From: CAVRJC01 sp964505725
Lineage (GTDB): Bacteria > Actinomycetota > Acidimicrobiia > IMCC26256 > DASPTH01
Direction of reading: 5' to 3'
Length of the DNA stretch: 64,000 nt
Assembly: GCA_964505725.1 (NCBI GenBank)
Contig: CAZDJK010000002.1
Span: 32,562 to 96,561, forward strand
The translations under genes and the position numbers were made by a program. Below, piece by piece: positions 40,253 through 49,440 of the stretch; positions within the stretch are counted from its first letter, which is position 1; each line of letters starts with the position of its first letter. The notes beneath the pieces were generated by a model, which worked only from the letters and a program-made list of their open reading frames with translations, was not told where the DNA came from and did not search any database.

Positions 40253-40636
40253 GTGGGCGGCGTCGAGCAGCGAGTGGAGGTGGCCGGCGCCCGTCTGAGC
40301 CTCACCGCCGGCGTCTGCTGGACGGTCGGAATGATGTTCGCCCTGCTCGACGCGATCACGACCTGGTACGCCGTGACCCGCTTGCACATGCCGGAGGGCA
40401 ACCCGGTCGCGCGGTGGGTGATCGCGGAGATCGGCGTGTCCGAGGCAGTGGCGCTGCGGGTGCTCGTCAGCGCCGTCGTGCTCGGGCTGCTCGCCGTCGG
40501 GTCGTGGATCCCGCTGCCCGAGCAGCGCTCGCTGGTCAACCGCTCCTGCCGAGTCGTACTCATCGGCGCCCTCGTACTCTGGGGCGTCGTCGCGGTCAGC
40601 AACACCGCGCAGATCGCGATCGCCGAGTTCCACTGA
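40253..40636 (+). CDS. Small multi-pass membrane protein, possibly DUF5658-like
   Basis: A 127-residue membrane protein with about four hydrophobic segments. The first contains GMMFALLDAITTWYAVTRL; the motif LDxxTTWYAV followed by EGNPVARW is the pattern of DUF5658-type proteins. The later segments include LRVLVSAVVLGLLAVGSW and VVLIGALVLWGVVAVSN. Function is unknown. The GTG is chosen for its upstream GAGACT hexamer. The serine hydrolase gene follows 41 bases later on the same strand. Confidence 0.6.
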   Translation: MGGVEQRVEVAGARLSLTAGVCWTVGMMFALLDAITTWYAVTRLHMPEGNPVARWVIAEIGVSEAVALRVLVSAVVLGLLAVGSWIPLPEQRSLVNRSCRVVLIGALVLWGVVAVSNTAQIAIAEFH

Positions 40637-40677
40637 CCGGCGGCGGGATCCCGGCCTCGGTACGCTCGGGGGCAGCG

Positions 40678-42324
40678 ATGGGAACCCGATTCGACGAGAC
40701 CGTCGACCGCCTGCGCGTCGCGGTCGAGGCCGGCGCGGTGCCGGGAGCGCTCGTCGTACACGCGGATCCCGACGGCACGCGTGTCGCGGTGCTCGGCCGG
40801 ACCCACCAGAGGGGCGGCGCGCCCGTCGGCGAGCGGACCCGGTTCCGGCTCGCCTCCTGCTCGAAGCTCGTCACCGCGCTCGCGGCGCTGCTCGCCGTCC
40901 AGGACGGTGTGCTCGACCTCGACGCGCCCCTGCGCCGCGTCGTGCCCGGGATCGCGCCCCGCTCCCGCTTCGACGGCGACCCCGCCGACCAGATCACCGT
41001 GCGCCACCTGCTGTCGCACATGGCCGGGCTCACGCGTCAGGCGCCGATCGACAACACGTATCCGTCGTGGGACGACCACGTCGCCAGCATCGGCGACACG
41101 TGGCTCCGCTTCCCGGTGGGCACGCGGTACGCGTACTCGGACATCGGCATCGACCTGGTCGGCCGGGTGCTCGAGGTCGCGACCGGCGAGCCGTTCCCGC
41201 GGTTCGTGGCGCGTCGCGTGCTCGAGCCGCTCGGCATGGAGCGCGCGACGTTCGACGTGGCGGAGATCACCGCCGACCGCGACCGCTGCGTCGGCCACGT
41301 GCAAGGCGAGGAGCAGCAGATCACCGGCATGGTGCCCGCGGGATCGCTGTACGCGTCGGCGCGCGACCTCGGCGCGTTCCTGCGCTTCGTGATCGACGGC
41401 GGTGTGGTCGCGCACCGGCGCGTGCTCTCGGCCGAGCTGCTCGAACAGTGGTCGACCACGCCCTTCCCCGCGCCCGGGCAGGTGGAGGGGTACGCGCTCG
41501 GCCTGCGCACGAAGCGCACCGCGTGCGGAATCGCCCGCGGCCACGCGGGCAGTGGGTTCGGGTTCTTCGCCGACCTTTGGTGGCTGCAGGCGTCCGGCGA
41601 GGGGGGCGCCGTGGTGGTGAGCTCGCAGGAGCTCGACGTCCGCGGCAGCGTGGTGCCGGAGCTCATCGGCGCGCCGGACGCGGCTCCCGCGCTCGCGGAG
41701 CCGGAGGATGCCTCCGCTCCGGGTGCCCTGGACCCTGCCGCGAACACCCGTCGCGCGGGCCGTTACGTGGGCGGGTTGCACGACACGGTCACGTTCGAGG
41801 TGCGCCACGGTGTGCTCGGCGTCGTGCGCGGGAACCGCTTCGACGCGGTCGGGTTCGGCGCCGACGCCTGCACGTGCTCCGCGCGCCGGAGCCGCGAGCG
41901 CTACCGCTTCGCGGACGGCGTCGCCGCGCCCCCGTACGTGGTGCGGCTGCGCGACGGCGAGAGCTGGACCTACAACGACGGCCCGAACGACCCACCCGGT
42001 CCCGACTGGCCCAGCTGGGACCAGTGGCTCGGCACCTACACGGTGGTGGCCCGCACGGACGTCCGAGGACGCGTGCTGGTCACCAAGCGCGACGGCTACC
42101 TCTCGATCGGCTCACAGCGGGTGCTCGAGCACTCCGGGCACTGGTTCACCAGCCGCGGTGAAGCAGTGGCGCGCCGTGGCGAGCACCTCTGCGTCGGCCG
42201 GTTCACGCTCCGGCCCGTCGACGAGAGCGGGCTTGGCGCCGACGCGCCCGAGCCGGATCCGCCCTTGCGCGGTCTGTCCGAGCGAGGTCAGCCCGAGGGG
42301 AGTCAGCCCGAGGTGAGTCAGTAG
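40678..42324 (+). CDS. Serine hydrolase of the beta-lactamase/esterase family
   Basis: A 548-residue protein without signal peptide. The catalytic SxxK is ASCSKLVTAL. The second motif is YAYSDIGIDL (Tyr-Ser-Asp in place of Tyr-x-Asn), and the third is HAGSGFGFF. Residues 1-340 form the hydrolase domain. The remaining 200 residues form a beta-rich C-terminal domain (RYVGGLHDTVTFEVRHG, GTYTVVARTDVRGRVLVTKR). The family includes D-amino acid amidases, esterases and class C beta-lactamases; the substrate cannot be told. The tail ends in a short repeat (GQPEGSQPEVSQ). Its end overlaps the convergent FKBP gene by 7 nt. Confidence 0.82.
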   Translation: MGTRFDETVDRLRVAVEAGAVPGALVVHADPDGTRVAVLGRTHQRGGAPVGERTRFRLASCSKLVTALAALLAVQDGVLDLDAPLRRVVPGIAPRSRFDGDPADQITVRHLLSHMAGLTRQAPIDNTYPSWDDHVASIGDTWLRFPVGTRYAYSDIGIDLVGRVLEVATGEPFPRFVARRVLEPLGMERATFDVAEITADRDRCVGHVQGEEQQITGMVPAGSLYASARDLGAFLRFVIDGGVVAHRRVLSAELLEQWSTTPFPAPGQVEGYALGLRTKRTACGIARGHAGSGFGFFADLWWLQASGEGGAVVVSSQELDVRGSVVPELIGAPDAAPALAEPEDASAPGALDPAANTRRAGRYVGGLHDTVTFEVRHGVLGVVRGNRFDAVGFGADACTCSARRSRERYRFADGVAAPPYVVRLRDGESWTYNDGPNDPPGPDWPSWDQWLGTYTVVARTDVRGRVLVTKRDGYLSIGSQRVLEHSGHWFTSRGEAVARRGEHLCVGRFTLRPVDESGLGADAPEPDPPLRGLSERGQPEGSQPEVSQ

Positions 42325-43247
42325 GCGTCGAGGATGTCGACCACGAAGACGAGCGTGTCGGCACCGCCGATGCCGGCCTGGGGGTTGCCAGCCGAGCCGT
42401 ATCCCTTCGCCGGCGGCACGACGACGAGCAGCTGTGAGCCGACGTGCTGGCCGACGATCGCCTCGTCCCAGCCCTTGATGACCTGACCCACGCCGATCGG
42501 GAAGTCGGCGGGCGTCCCGCGGTCCCAGGACGAGTCGAACTGCTTCCCGGTCCCCCAGACCACGCCGGTGTAGTTGACGGTGACGGTCTGACCCTTGCGG
42601 ACGACGCTCCCGTCGCCCTTGATCAGCGGCTGCACCACGAGCGAGCTCGGCGCCTTTCCCGTGGGCGTGGCGATCTGCGGCTTGCCGGTGGCGTCGAGAG
42701 TCACCGCGGGGAGCCCCGCCGCGGGCGCCACCGGCGTGCCGGTGGCGCGGGTGAGCGGGTGCCGGACGCCACGGACGGTGATGACGAAGAGAAGGCTGTC
42801 GTTCTTCTTCACGCCGACCGACGCGAGCTGCGCGTTGAGACCGTCGGCGGGCGAGACCGCGACCAGCACCCGGCTGCCGACCGGTGCGCCGACGAGGCCG
42901 TCGACGACCGCAGGCGTCGTCTGGCTCGGATCCAGCACTGCGGTGGCAGGGCGGGAGCCGTACGTGGAGCCGATCTGCTTGCCGGAGCGGCCGTCGAGCA
43001 CGAGGTAGTCGATGGTGACCTTGGTGCCCTGCCCGAGCGCGCCGCCCTTGCCGGTCACCACCACGCGGTGCTCGGAGGCCGCCACCGAGAACGGCTTGGC
43101 GAACCGGACCGTGGGCTTCTGCCCGGCCCCGCCCCTGACCGCGACCTGGCTGAGCGGGTCGGCCGCCGCCGCGGGCGAGAGCGAGACCGAGAGCGCGCCC
43201 GCAGAGGCGGCCGCGACGAGGAAGAGGTAGACGAGAAGACGGCGCAC
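42318..43247 (-). CDS. Secreted FKBP-type peptidyl-prolyl isomerase with two FKBP-like domains
   Basis: A 309-residue exported protein. A signal peptide (LLVYLFLVAAASAGALSVSL) is followed by a first FKBP-like domain (about residues 55-155, with KVTIDYLVLDGRSGK) that lacks several usual aromatic residues. A second, typical FKBP domain (about 205-309) has VTVNYTGVVWGTGKQFDSSW, GQVIKGWDEAIVGQHVG and VVPPAKGYG. The second domain should catalyse proline isomerisation outside the membrane; the first may be a chaperone or binding module. GTG at 43247 has GAAGG upstream at a fair distance. Confidence 0.85.
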   Translation of the reverse strand: MRRLLVYLFLVAAASAGALSVSLSPAAAADPLSQVAVRGGAGQKPTVRFAKPFSVAASEHRVVVTGKGGALGQGTKVTIDYLVLDGRSGKQIGSTYGSRPATAVLDPSQTTPAVVDGLVGAPVGSRVLVAVSPADGLNAQLASVGVKKNDSLLFVITVRGVRHPLTRATGTPVAPAAGLPAVTLDATGKPQIATPTGKAPSSLVVQPLIKGDGSVVRKGQTVTVNYTGVVWGTGKQFDSSWDRGTPADFPIGVGQVIKGWDEAIVGQHVGSQLLVVVPPAKGYGSAGNPQAGIGGADTLVFVVDILDAY

Positions 43248-43352
43248 CGATCGATGCCCTTCCGTGAGACGGCCTTCCACGCTACCGGCGGGAACCACGG
43301 TGACGCGCGCGGCCGATGGCGACGGTGCACGCGGCCGGCGCCACGCGTGTGG

Positions 43353-43559
43353 TCAGTCGAGCAGACCGGCGCGGTGGAGATCCTCGGCCAGCATCACCGC
43401 GTCGACGAACAGGGCGGCGCGCAGGCCAACGTCGCGCGCCCCCTCGACGTGGGGCGGAGAGTCGTCGACGAAGAGCACCGCGTTCGGTGGGACGTCGAGG
43501 CGGCGACAGGCGAATTGGTAGACCGCGGGATCGAGCTTCGCGAACCCGCTGTCGCACGA
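43353..43559 (-). pseudogene. Remnant of a HAD-superfamily hydrolase C-terminus
   Basis: The minus strand encodes SCDSGFAKLDPAVYQFACRR, then NAVLFVDDSPPHVEGARDVG and a tail ending HRAGLLD with a stop. These are the third and fourth HAD motifs (Lys of xKPDP, here KLDP, and FVDDSxxN, here FVDDSPPH). The region upstream that should hold the DxD nucleophile is absent, and the frame meets a stop about 50 bases further up, so only the last quarter of the gene remains. Confidence 0.6.
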
Positions 43560-43634
43560 GCACCACCCGGATGGGCTCGTCCATCGGGTCGCGAACGCTC
43601 GTCGCCACGCTCACCCGCGCGCCCGGGTGGACGA

Positions 43635-45038
43635 TCAGTCGGCGAACGCGAAGACCGTGCGATCGGCGGGGACCACGATCCGCCCGTCGCCGGCCGCGAG
43701 CGTGCTGAACCGGGAGGGCTCCGAGCCCACGTGTACATCGAAGCGCTCAGCGCCCGAGCTCTCGTCGAGAGCGACGAGCTCGCCACCGCTCGTGGCGATG
43801 GTCCATACGGTGCCGCGCGCGATGACCGCGGGCCCGGGCGCGGCGACCCCCGCCGACCAGCCCACGTGCAGCGCGTTGCCCTGTGCGGTGACCTGCACGA
43901 CCGAGCCGGGGCAGGACACGAACATGGTGTCGCCGTCGTGGGGAACGCCGCCGTAGGCCAGCGCGTCGCACACCATCGTCCGGGCGAGCTCGCCGCCGAC
44001 GCCCCCGAGGTGGCCGGCGTCGAGCAAGTAGCCGGTGCCGCTCTTGCCGACCTGGAACACCCGACCGCCCGGCAGCAGCACCGGGCTGGTCGACCCGAGG
44101 TCAGTGTCGCCGCGGTTGAGGTCCTTCCAGTCCGAAGGCGCCCACGCGTCGAGGAGCTGGAGGTCGGCGCTCAACCGGACGACCGCGTTGGCGTAGTCGA
44201 ATGTCGAGGTGCTCGAGCTGTTGCCGCTCGCGAGGTAGAGGCTCCCGTCGGGGGCCGCGACCGGGCCGGGCGGCGACCAGAACCCACCTTCGCGCTGGGT
44301 CGGGAGCGTGTAAGTGCCGACCGCGCCGAGGCCCGTCGGCGACACCGCGACCGACGTGACGCGGCCGTGATAGTCGCCGCAGTCGCCGAAGCGACCGCCG
44401 AACGCCACGTAGACCCGGCCGCCCGTCAGCGTGAGCGCCGACCGCTGGTTGTGCACCGCGGGGTCGGCGCCGGGGGCGTCGACGCCCTTCGAGTCGATCA
44501 GCCGACCGTCGGAGAGGCCGAGCTCGAACAGCACGTGGTGTCCAGGCTGCACCATGCCGACCGCATACACCCGGTTGCTGCCCGCGTCGGCGACGGGCGT
44601 GCTCGTGATCCCGACCGGATTCACGTCACCGCAGGGCAGCGAGGACCCGGGGACGGGCGTGCCGAGGTGCGTCTTCCAGGCGACCGCCCCCGTCGAGTCG
44701 TCGAGCGAGTACACGGTGTCGTTCTCCGTGGCGACGATGACGTGGCCGCCGACGACGAGCGGCTGCGCGTACACGTCACCGTCGAGCGCGGGCGACGCCC
44801 ACACCTGGTGGACGCGGGCGGCCGACGCCGGCCCGTCGGTCGTCAGCCCGGTGCGCGACACGTCGCCGTAGTACGTGGGCCACGGGGCGGCGGTACCGGT
44901 CGCGGCGGTCGGAGGCGCGGCGGCCGTCGTCGTCGTCGCCGCCGCGGAAGACGACTTCCGCTTCGACGACGTCGCGGAGCCGCTCCCCGAGCCCGATGAG
45001 CAGGCCGCAAGCGCGAGCGCGGCGACGATCGTGCACAC
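43635..45038 (-). CDS. PQQ-like beta-propeller lipoprotein
   Basis: A 467-residue exported protein. The N-terminus (TIVAALALAACSSG) has a lipobox with the Cys that would be lipidated. A Ser/Thr/Ala-rich linker follows. The body contains repeated blades of the WD-like PQQ type (GGHVIVATENDTVYSLDDST, GAVAWKTHLG, GGELVALDESSGAERF). PQQ-binding catalytic residues are not evident, so it may be a binding or scaffold protein such as BamB-like propellers. Three Cys pairs might form disulfides outside the cell. GTG at 45038 opens right at the signal helix; a start slightly upstream is possible. Confidence 0.75.
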   Translation of the reverse strand: MCTIVAALALAACSSGSGSGSATSSKRKSSSAAATTTTAAAPPTAATGTAAPWPTYYGDVSRTGLTTDGPASAARVHQVWASPALDGDVYAQPLVVGGHVIVATENDTVYSLDDSTGAVAWKTHLGTPVPGSSLPCGDVNPVGITSTPVADAGSNRVYAVGMVQPGHHVLFELGLSDGRLIDSKGVDAPGADPAVHNQRSALTLTGGRVYVAFGGRFGDCGDYHGRVTSVAVSPTGLGAVGTYTLPTQREGGFWSPPGPVAAPDGSLYLASGNSSSTSTFDYANAVVRLSADLQLLDAWAPSDWKDLNRGDTDLGSTSPVLLPGGRVFQVGKSGTGYLLDAGHLGGVGGELARTMVCDALAYGGVPHDGDTMFVSCPGSVVQVTAQGNALHVGWSAGVAAPGPAVIARGTVWTIATSGGELVALDESSGAERFDVHVGSEPSRFSTLAAGDGRIVVPADRTVFAFAD

Positions 45039-45157
45039 GGTGACGGTGACCCGAGCGGGGGGCGGGCGACCGTGGGCGTTGCGACGCGGTCCGATCCGGC
45101 GACGATATTCCGGGCGGCCCGCCGATCCCCATCGCCCGGCGACGGCGCGTGCCGGCG

Positions 45158-45619
45158 CTACAGCTTGCGGTGGTCCCAGGACGCGACGTGGACCGGCTGC
45201 ACCTTGAACACGACCCGGTTGTTCATCATCGCCTCGACGAACGGGCGACGCGTCTCGTCGTAGGGGCCCATGTGGCGCTCGTAGACGCTCACGCCGAGCT
45301 GGAACCGGCGCTCGGGGTCGTCGACCAGCTCCGCGCTGCCGCGGATCTGCACGCCGCGGAGCTCCTCGTAGCGCTCACCGTCCTCGGCCATGACGGTGAT
45401 GGTCGGGTTGCGGCGCAGGTTGACGGCCTTCTGCGACTTCACCTTGGTCTCGAACGCGATCTCGCCCTCGAGGAAGCCGTACCACATCGCGACGAGGTGC
45501 ACCGTGCCGTCGTGGTTGATCGTCGCCATCGACATCGTGCGGGTTTCCGCCAGGAACGCGTCGACCTCCGACGGTGTCATGCGCACCTGCGCCCGTTGGT
45601 TCACACCGCGGCTCGCCAC
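45158..45619 (-). CDS. PPOX-class (pyridoxamine phosphate oxidase-fold) protein, probable F420-dependent
   Basis: A 153-residue split-barrel flavin or F420 protein. MTPSEVDAFLAETRTMSMAT followed by INHDGTVHLVAMWYGFLEGE is the usual opening, and AVNLRRNPTITVMAEDG and VQIRGSAELVDDP match F420-dependent PPOX enzymes of actinobacteria. It probably reduces or oxidises a small molecule with F420H2. TACGCT lies 7 nt before the GTG at 45619, so I keep this start; a shorter form from ATG at 45580 is possible. It diverges from the giant transporter gene over 71 bases. Confidence 0.82.
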   Translation of the reverse strand: MASRGVNQRAQVRMTPSEVDAFLAETRTMSMATINHDGTVHLVAMWYGFLEGEIAFETKVKSQKAVNLRRNPTITVMAEDGERYEELRGVQIRGSAELVDDPERRFQLGVSVYERHMGPYDETRRPFVEAMMNNRVVFKVQPVHVASWDHRKL

Positions 45620-45626
45620 GGACGGG

Positions 45627-45632
45627 AGCGTA
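45627..45632 (-). promoter_or_regulatory. -10 hexamer for leaderless PPOX gene
   Basis: TACGCT on the minus strand ends 7 nt before the GTG at 45619. Confidence 0.5.
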
Positions 45633-45690
45633 CTCTCGCGGCGCGGGATGCTCCGCGGGGAGTGCGGTACGCGTTGATCGCGACGGCCAC

Positions 45691-48600
45691 GTGACCACCA
45701 TGCTCGACGGCTCCGCGCCGCGCCGGCTCGGTGCCCGCGTCGCGGCGTGGGCGGCGGGGTTGGCGCTCTTCTCTGTGGTGCTCACAGCCCGCTGGAGCGT
45801 CCCCTCGGGAATCGTGGTGGAAGGGCTGATCCTCGGCTCGCTCACCGCGCTCCTCGCGTTCGGCCTCGCGCTCGTCTGGCGCTCGAACCGGATCGTCAAC
45901 TTCGCCCAGGCCGACCTCGGCACCGTCCCGGCAAGTCTGTGCGTCGTCCTCGTGGCCGCGGAAGGATGGTCGTTCTGGATCGCGATGCCCCTCGCGCTGA
46001 TGCTCGCGCTCGCGCTCGCGTGGTTCGTCGAGCGCGTCTTCATCCGCTGGCGCTTCGAGCAGGCGCCACGCCTGATCGTCACCGTCGTGACGATCGGGCT
46101 CGCGTCGCTGCTCAGCGGCGCCGCGCTCGCGCTGCCCTACTTCCTCGAGGGGACGAACGCAGTGCTGCCGGACAGCCTGCTGCAGAGCCAGCCCTTCCGC
46201 CTGAACCTCCACATTGACCCATTCGTGTTCCACGCATTCGACCTCGTCGCAGTGGTCACGACCGTCGTCTGCGCGGCGTCGCTCTTCGTGTTCCTCCGGC
46301 GGACGGGAGCGGGAATCGCGCTGCGTGCCGGCGCCGAGAACCCTGAGCGCGCCGCGCTGCTCGGCGTGAACGTCGGGCGCACCCACAGCGTCGCGTGGAT
46401 GATCTCCGGGGTGCTCGCGGCAGTGACGATGATCCTGCGTGCAGGGGTGTTCGGGCTTCCCCTCGGTGCCGCGTTCGGCCCCTCCATCCTGCTCCGCGCG
46501 CTGGCGGCCGCGGTGATCGGCAGGATGGAGAATTTCGCGGTCATCTTCGTCGCCGCGTGCGCGATCGGGGTCGTCGAGGCCGCTGCACAGTGGAACGGCG
46601 CCACCGCGTACGTCGACCCGCTCCTCCTGGTGCTCATCGTCGTCGCCCTGCTCCTCCAGCGGCGCCGACGCGAGTCGCGGGTCGACGCCGAGGTCGCGTC
46701 CGCGTGGATCTACGCCGCGAGCCCGCGTCCCGTCCCGCGCGAGCTCGCCCGCCTGCCCGAAGTGCGATGGACGATCCGCGCGCTGCGCGCGACGGTGGTC
46801 GCGGTCATCGTGCTCCTGCCATGGGTGCTCGATGCGCACGACACGGACCTCGCGGCCGTGGTGGCGATCTACGGGATCGTCGCGTTGTCACTCGTCGTGC
46901 TGACAGGATGGGCGGGCCGGATCAGCCTCGGCCAGTTCGGTTTCGTCGCCGTCGGCGCGATGGTCGTCGGCTCGCTCAACGTGCACTACCACTGGGGCGC
47001 GATCCCGACCCTCGTGCTCGCGGGCGTCGCGGGCGCGATCGTGGCGGTGCTGGTGGGGCTGCCGGCGCTTCGCGTGCGCGGGCTCATGCTCGCGGTCACC
47101 ACACTCGCGTTCGGGGTCGCGACCTCGTCGTACCTGCTGGACCGCAACCTCGACTTCTTCGGCCTCTCGTTCCACTACCTGCCCGACAACCTCCTCGACC
47201 ACATCACCCGGTACCCGCCGTTCGGGATCGAGAGTGTGCTCGGCCTGCGCGTGGCGGACCGCGGCGAGCTGAACGAGACCGGCATGTACCTCCTGTGCGT
47301 CGCGGGGCTCGGGCTCGTCGTGCTGGCGGTGCGCGGGCTCCAGCGTCGGCGCACCGCACGCGACCTCGTGGCGACGAGAGAGAACGAACGCGCCGCGCAG
47401 TCGTTCGGGCTAGGCCCGGTCCGCGTCGAGCTCCTCGCCTTCGCGGTCGCCGGCTTCCTCGCGTCGTTCGCCGGCGGGTTGTACGTCCTGCACCAGCAGT
47501 CGCTCGGGCCAGAGCTGTTCCTGCCGATCGAGAGCATCCGGGTGCTCACGATGGTCGTGGTCGGCGGCCTGACGAGCATTCCCGGCGCGCTGCTCGGCGC
47601 CATCTTCCTGCAGAGCACGGTGTGGGTCAGCGACTCGGTCCCGACCGCGTTCCGGCTCGCGCTCCAGCTCGCCGGCAGCGGTCTCGGGCTGGTGGCCGTG
47701 CTCATGTTCCTCCCCGGCGGGCTGGGCGGCGCGCTGTACGGCGTGCGCGACCGGCTGCTGCGGACGGCGGCGCGCCGTCACGGGATCGGCGTCGCCGAGG
47801 ACCGCGCCGGTGGCGTCGCCGACGGCTCGGCGGGGCCGACGCCGGCCGACCCGCACCCCGGGGCCGACGGGCGCGACGGGAGCGACGTCCTCCTCCGCGT
47901 CGAGGCGATCGACGTCGCCTTCGGCCACGTGCAGGTGCTGTTCGACACCAGCCTCGAGGTCCGCGCCGGTGAGACGGTCGCGCTCCTGGGCACCAACGGC
48001 GCGGGGAAGTCGACGGTGCTGCGCGCGGTCTCGGGCCTCACCGCCGCCGGGCACGGGCGCGTCCAGTACCGCGGCGTCGACATCACGGGAAGCGCGCCGC
48101 ATCGGATCGCAGAACGTGGGCTGATCCACGTGCCCGCCGGCCATGGGGTGTTTCCCTCCCTCACCGTGGCCGAGAATTTGAGGATCGGCGGCTGGCTGCA
48201 CCGCAGGGACGCGGCCAGCTCTCGCGCTGCGACCGACGACGTCCTCGCCCGGTTCCCGATTCTCGCCGGTCGCGTCCGCGAACCCGCCGCGAACCTCTCC
48301 GGCGGGCAGCAGCAGATGCTCGCGATCGCGATGGCGCTCCTCGCCCGGCCGGTTGTGCTCCTCGTCGACGAGCTCTCGCTCGGGCTGTCGCCGGAGGCGG
48401 TCGACGAGGTGCTCGCCCTGCTGGCCGAGCTGTGCGCGCGTGGCGTGGCCGTCCTCCTCGTCGAGCAGTCGATCACGGTGGCTCTCCGCGTCGCGAGCCG
48501 CGCGTATTTCATGGAGAAGGGGCGGGTGCGCTTCGAGGGCGCCACCGCGGAGCTCCTCGCCCGCCCCGATCTCGTGCACTCGATCCTGCTCGAGCACGCG

Positions 48601-49440
48601 TCGCCGCGGGAGGAAGACCACTCGCAGACGCCGACGGCGCCGCCCCCGCGGCCGCGGCCGTCGAGTGTCGTGCTCGAGGCCCGGGAGCTCACGAAGCGGT
48701 TCGCCGGGCTCACCGCGGTCGACGGCCTGTGCCTCGCGTTGCACGACGGCGAGATCCTCGGCCTCATCGGCCCCAACGGCGCGGGGAAGACCACCGCCTT
48801 CGACCTGCTGTGCGGGTACCTGACGCCGGATGCCGGCGCAGTCGTGCTCGCCGGCCACGACGTGACGGGCCTGCGCCCGGCGGCCCGCGCCCGCCTGGGC
48901 CTCGGGCGCTCGTTCCAGGACGCGCGTCTCTTCGGCGCCCTCACGGTGCACCAGGCGGTGTGTGTCGCGCTCGACGACCCGCTCACGCTGCTGGACCCCT
49001 TCGCCGATGCCTTCGGACTGCCACCGCGGGTGCACGCGGAGGCCCTCCTGGCGGCACGGGCCGACGAGCTGCTCGACCGGATGGGCGTGGCCCCGTTCCG
49101 CGACGCGCTCGTCTACGATCTCTCGACGGGCACGCGACGGATCGTCGACCTCACGTGCCAGATCGCCGCCGATCCTCGCGTCATCCTCCTCGACGAGCCG
49201 TCCGCGGGGATCGCGCAGGCGGAGGTGGAGGCGCTGGCGCGTCTGCTCCTCGACGTCCGGCGCACCGCCGGCGCGAGCCTGATCGTCATCGAGCACGATC
49301 TCGCGTTCGTCTCGAGCATCGCCGACCGGGTGGTGGCCCTCGATCTGGGCGCGGTGCTCGCCGAGGGCGACCCCGGCTCCGTCCTCGCCGACCCGCGGGT
49401 CGTGGCGTCGTACCTCGGAAGCGCTCGGAGCGTGCCGTGA
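45691..49440 (+). CDS. Four-domain fused branched-chain amino acid-type ABC transporter (LivH-LivM-LivF-LivG)
   Basis: A single 1249-residue frame. Residues about 1-335 are a LivH permease (LILGSLTALLAFGLALVWRS, RAGAENPERAALLGVNV); about 350-705 a LivM permease (LTGWAGRISLGQFGFVAVGA, ATRENERAAQSFGL). About 735-970 is a LivF ATPase with Walker A at 767-775 (GTNGAGKST), signature LSGGQ at 869 and VDELSLGLSP. About 992-1245 is a LivG ATPase with Walker A at 1027 (GPNGAGKTT), a degenerate signature LSTGT at 1144, and LLDEPSAGIAQ. All core parts are in one chain; no binding protein is in the window. Substrates could be amino acids, amides or urea. Confidence 0.88.
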   Translation: MTTMLDGSAPRRLGARVAAWAAGLALFSVVLTARWSVPSGIVVEGLILGSLTALLAFGLALVWRSNRIVNFAQADLGTVPASLCVVLVAAEGWSFWIAMPLALMLALALAWFVERVFIRWRFEQAPRLIVTVVTIGLASLLSGAALALPYFLEGTNAVLPDSLLQSQPFRLNLHIDPFVFHAFDLVAVVTTVVCAASLFVFLRRTGAGIALRAGAENPERAALLGVNVGRTHSVAWMISGVLAAVTMILRAGVFGLPLGAAFGPSILLRALAAAVIGRMENFAVIFVAACAIGVVEAAAQWNGATAYVDPLLLVLIVVALLLQRRRRESRVDAEVASAWIYAASPRPVPRELARLPEVRWTIRALRATVVAVIVLLPWVLDAHDTDLAAVVAIYGIVALSLVVLTGWAGRISLGQFGFVAVGAMVVGSLNVHYHWGAIPTLVLAGVAGAIVAVLVGLPALRVRGLMLAVTTLAFGVATSSYLLDRNLDFFGLSFHYLPDNLLDHITRYPPFGIESVLGLRVADRGELNETGMYLLCVAGLGLVVLAVRGLQRRRTARDLVATRENERAAQSFGLGPVRVELLAFAVAGFLASFAGGLYVLHQQSLGPELFLPIESIRVLTMVVVGGLTSIPGALLGAIFLQSTVWVSDSVPTAFRLALQLAGSGLGLVAVLMFLPGGLGGALYGVRDRLLRTAARRHGIGVAEDRAGGVADGSAGPTPADPHPGADGRDGSDVLLRVEAIDVAFGHVQVLFDTSLEVRAGETVALLGTNGAGKSTVLRAVSGLTAAGHGRVQYRGVDITGSAPHRIAERGLIHVPAGHGVFPSLTVAENLRIGGWLHRRDAASSRAATDDVLARFPILAGRVREPAANLSGGQQQMLAIAMALLARPVVLLVDELSLGLSPEAVDEVLALLAELCARGVAVLLVEQSITVALRVASRAYFMEKGRVRFEGATAELLARPDLVHSILLEHASPREEDHSQTPTAPPPRPRPSSVVLEARELTKRFAGLTAVDGLCLALHDGEILGLIGPNGAGKTTAFDLLCGYLTPDAGAVVLAGHDVTGLRPAARARLGLGRSFQDARLFGALTVHQAVCVALDDPLTLLDPFADAFGLPPRVHAEALLAARADELLDRMGVAPFRDALVYDLSTGTRRIVDLTCQIAADPRVILLDEPSAGIAQAEVEALARLLLDVRRTAGASLIVIEHDLAFVSSIADRVVALDLGAVLAEGDPGSVLADPRVVASYLGSARSVP

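Noticed and set aside
42444..44999. Long plus-strand open frame across the FKBP and beta-propeller genes
   Set aside because: It is antisense to two clear secreted proteins and has no recognisable motif.
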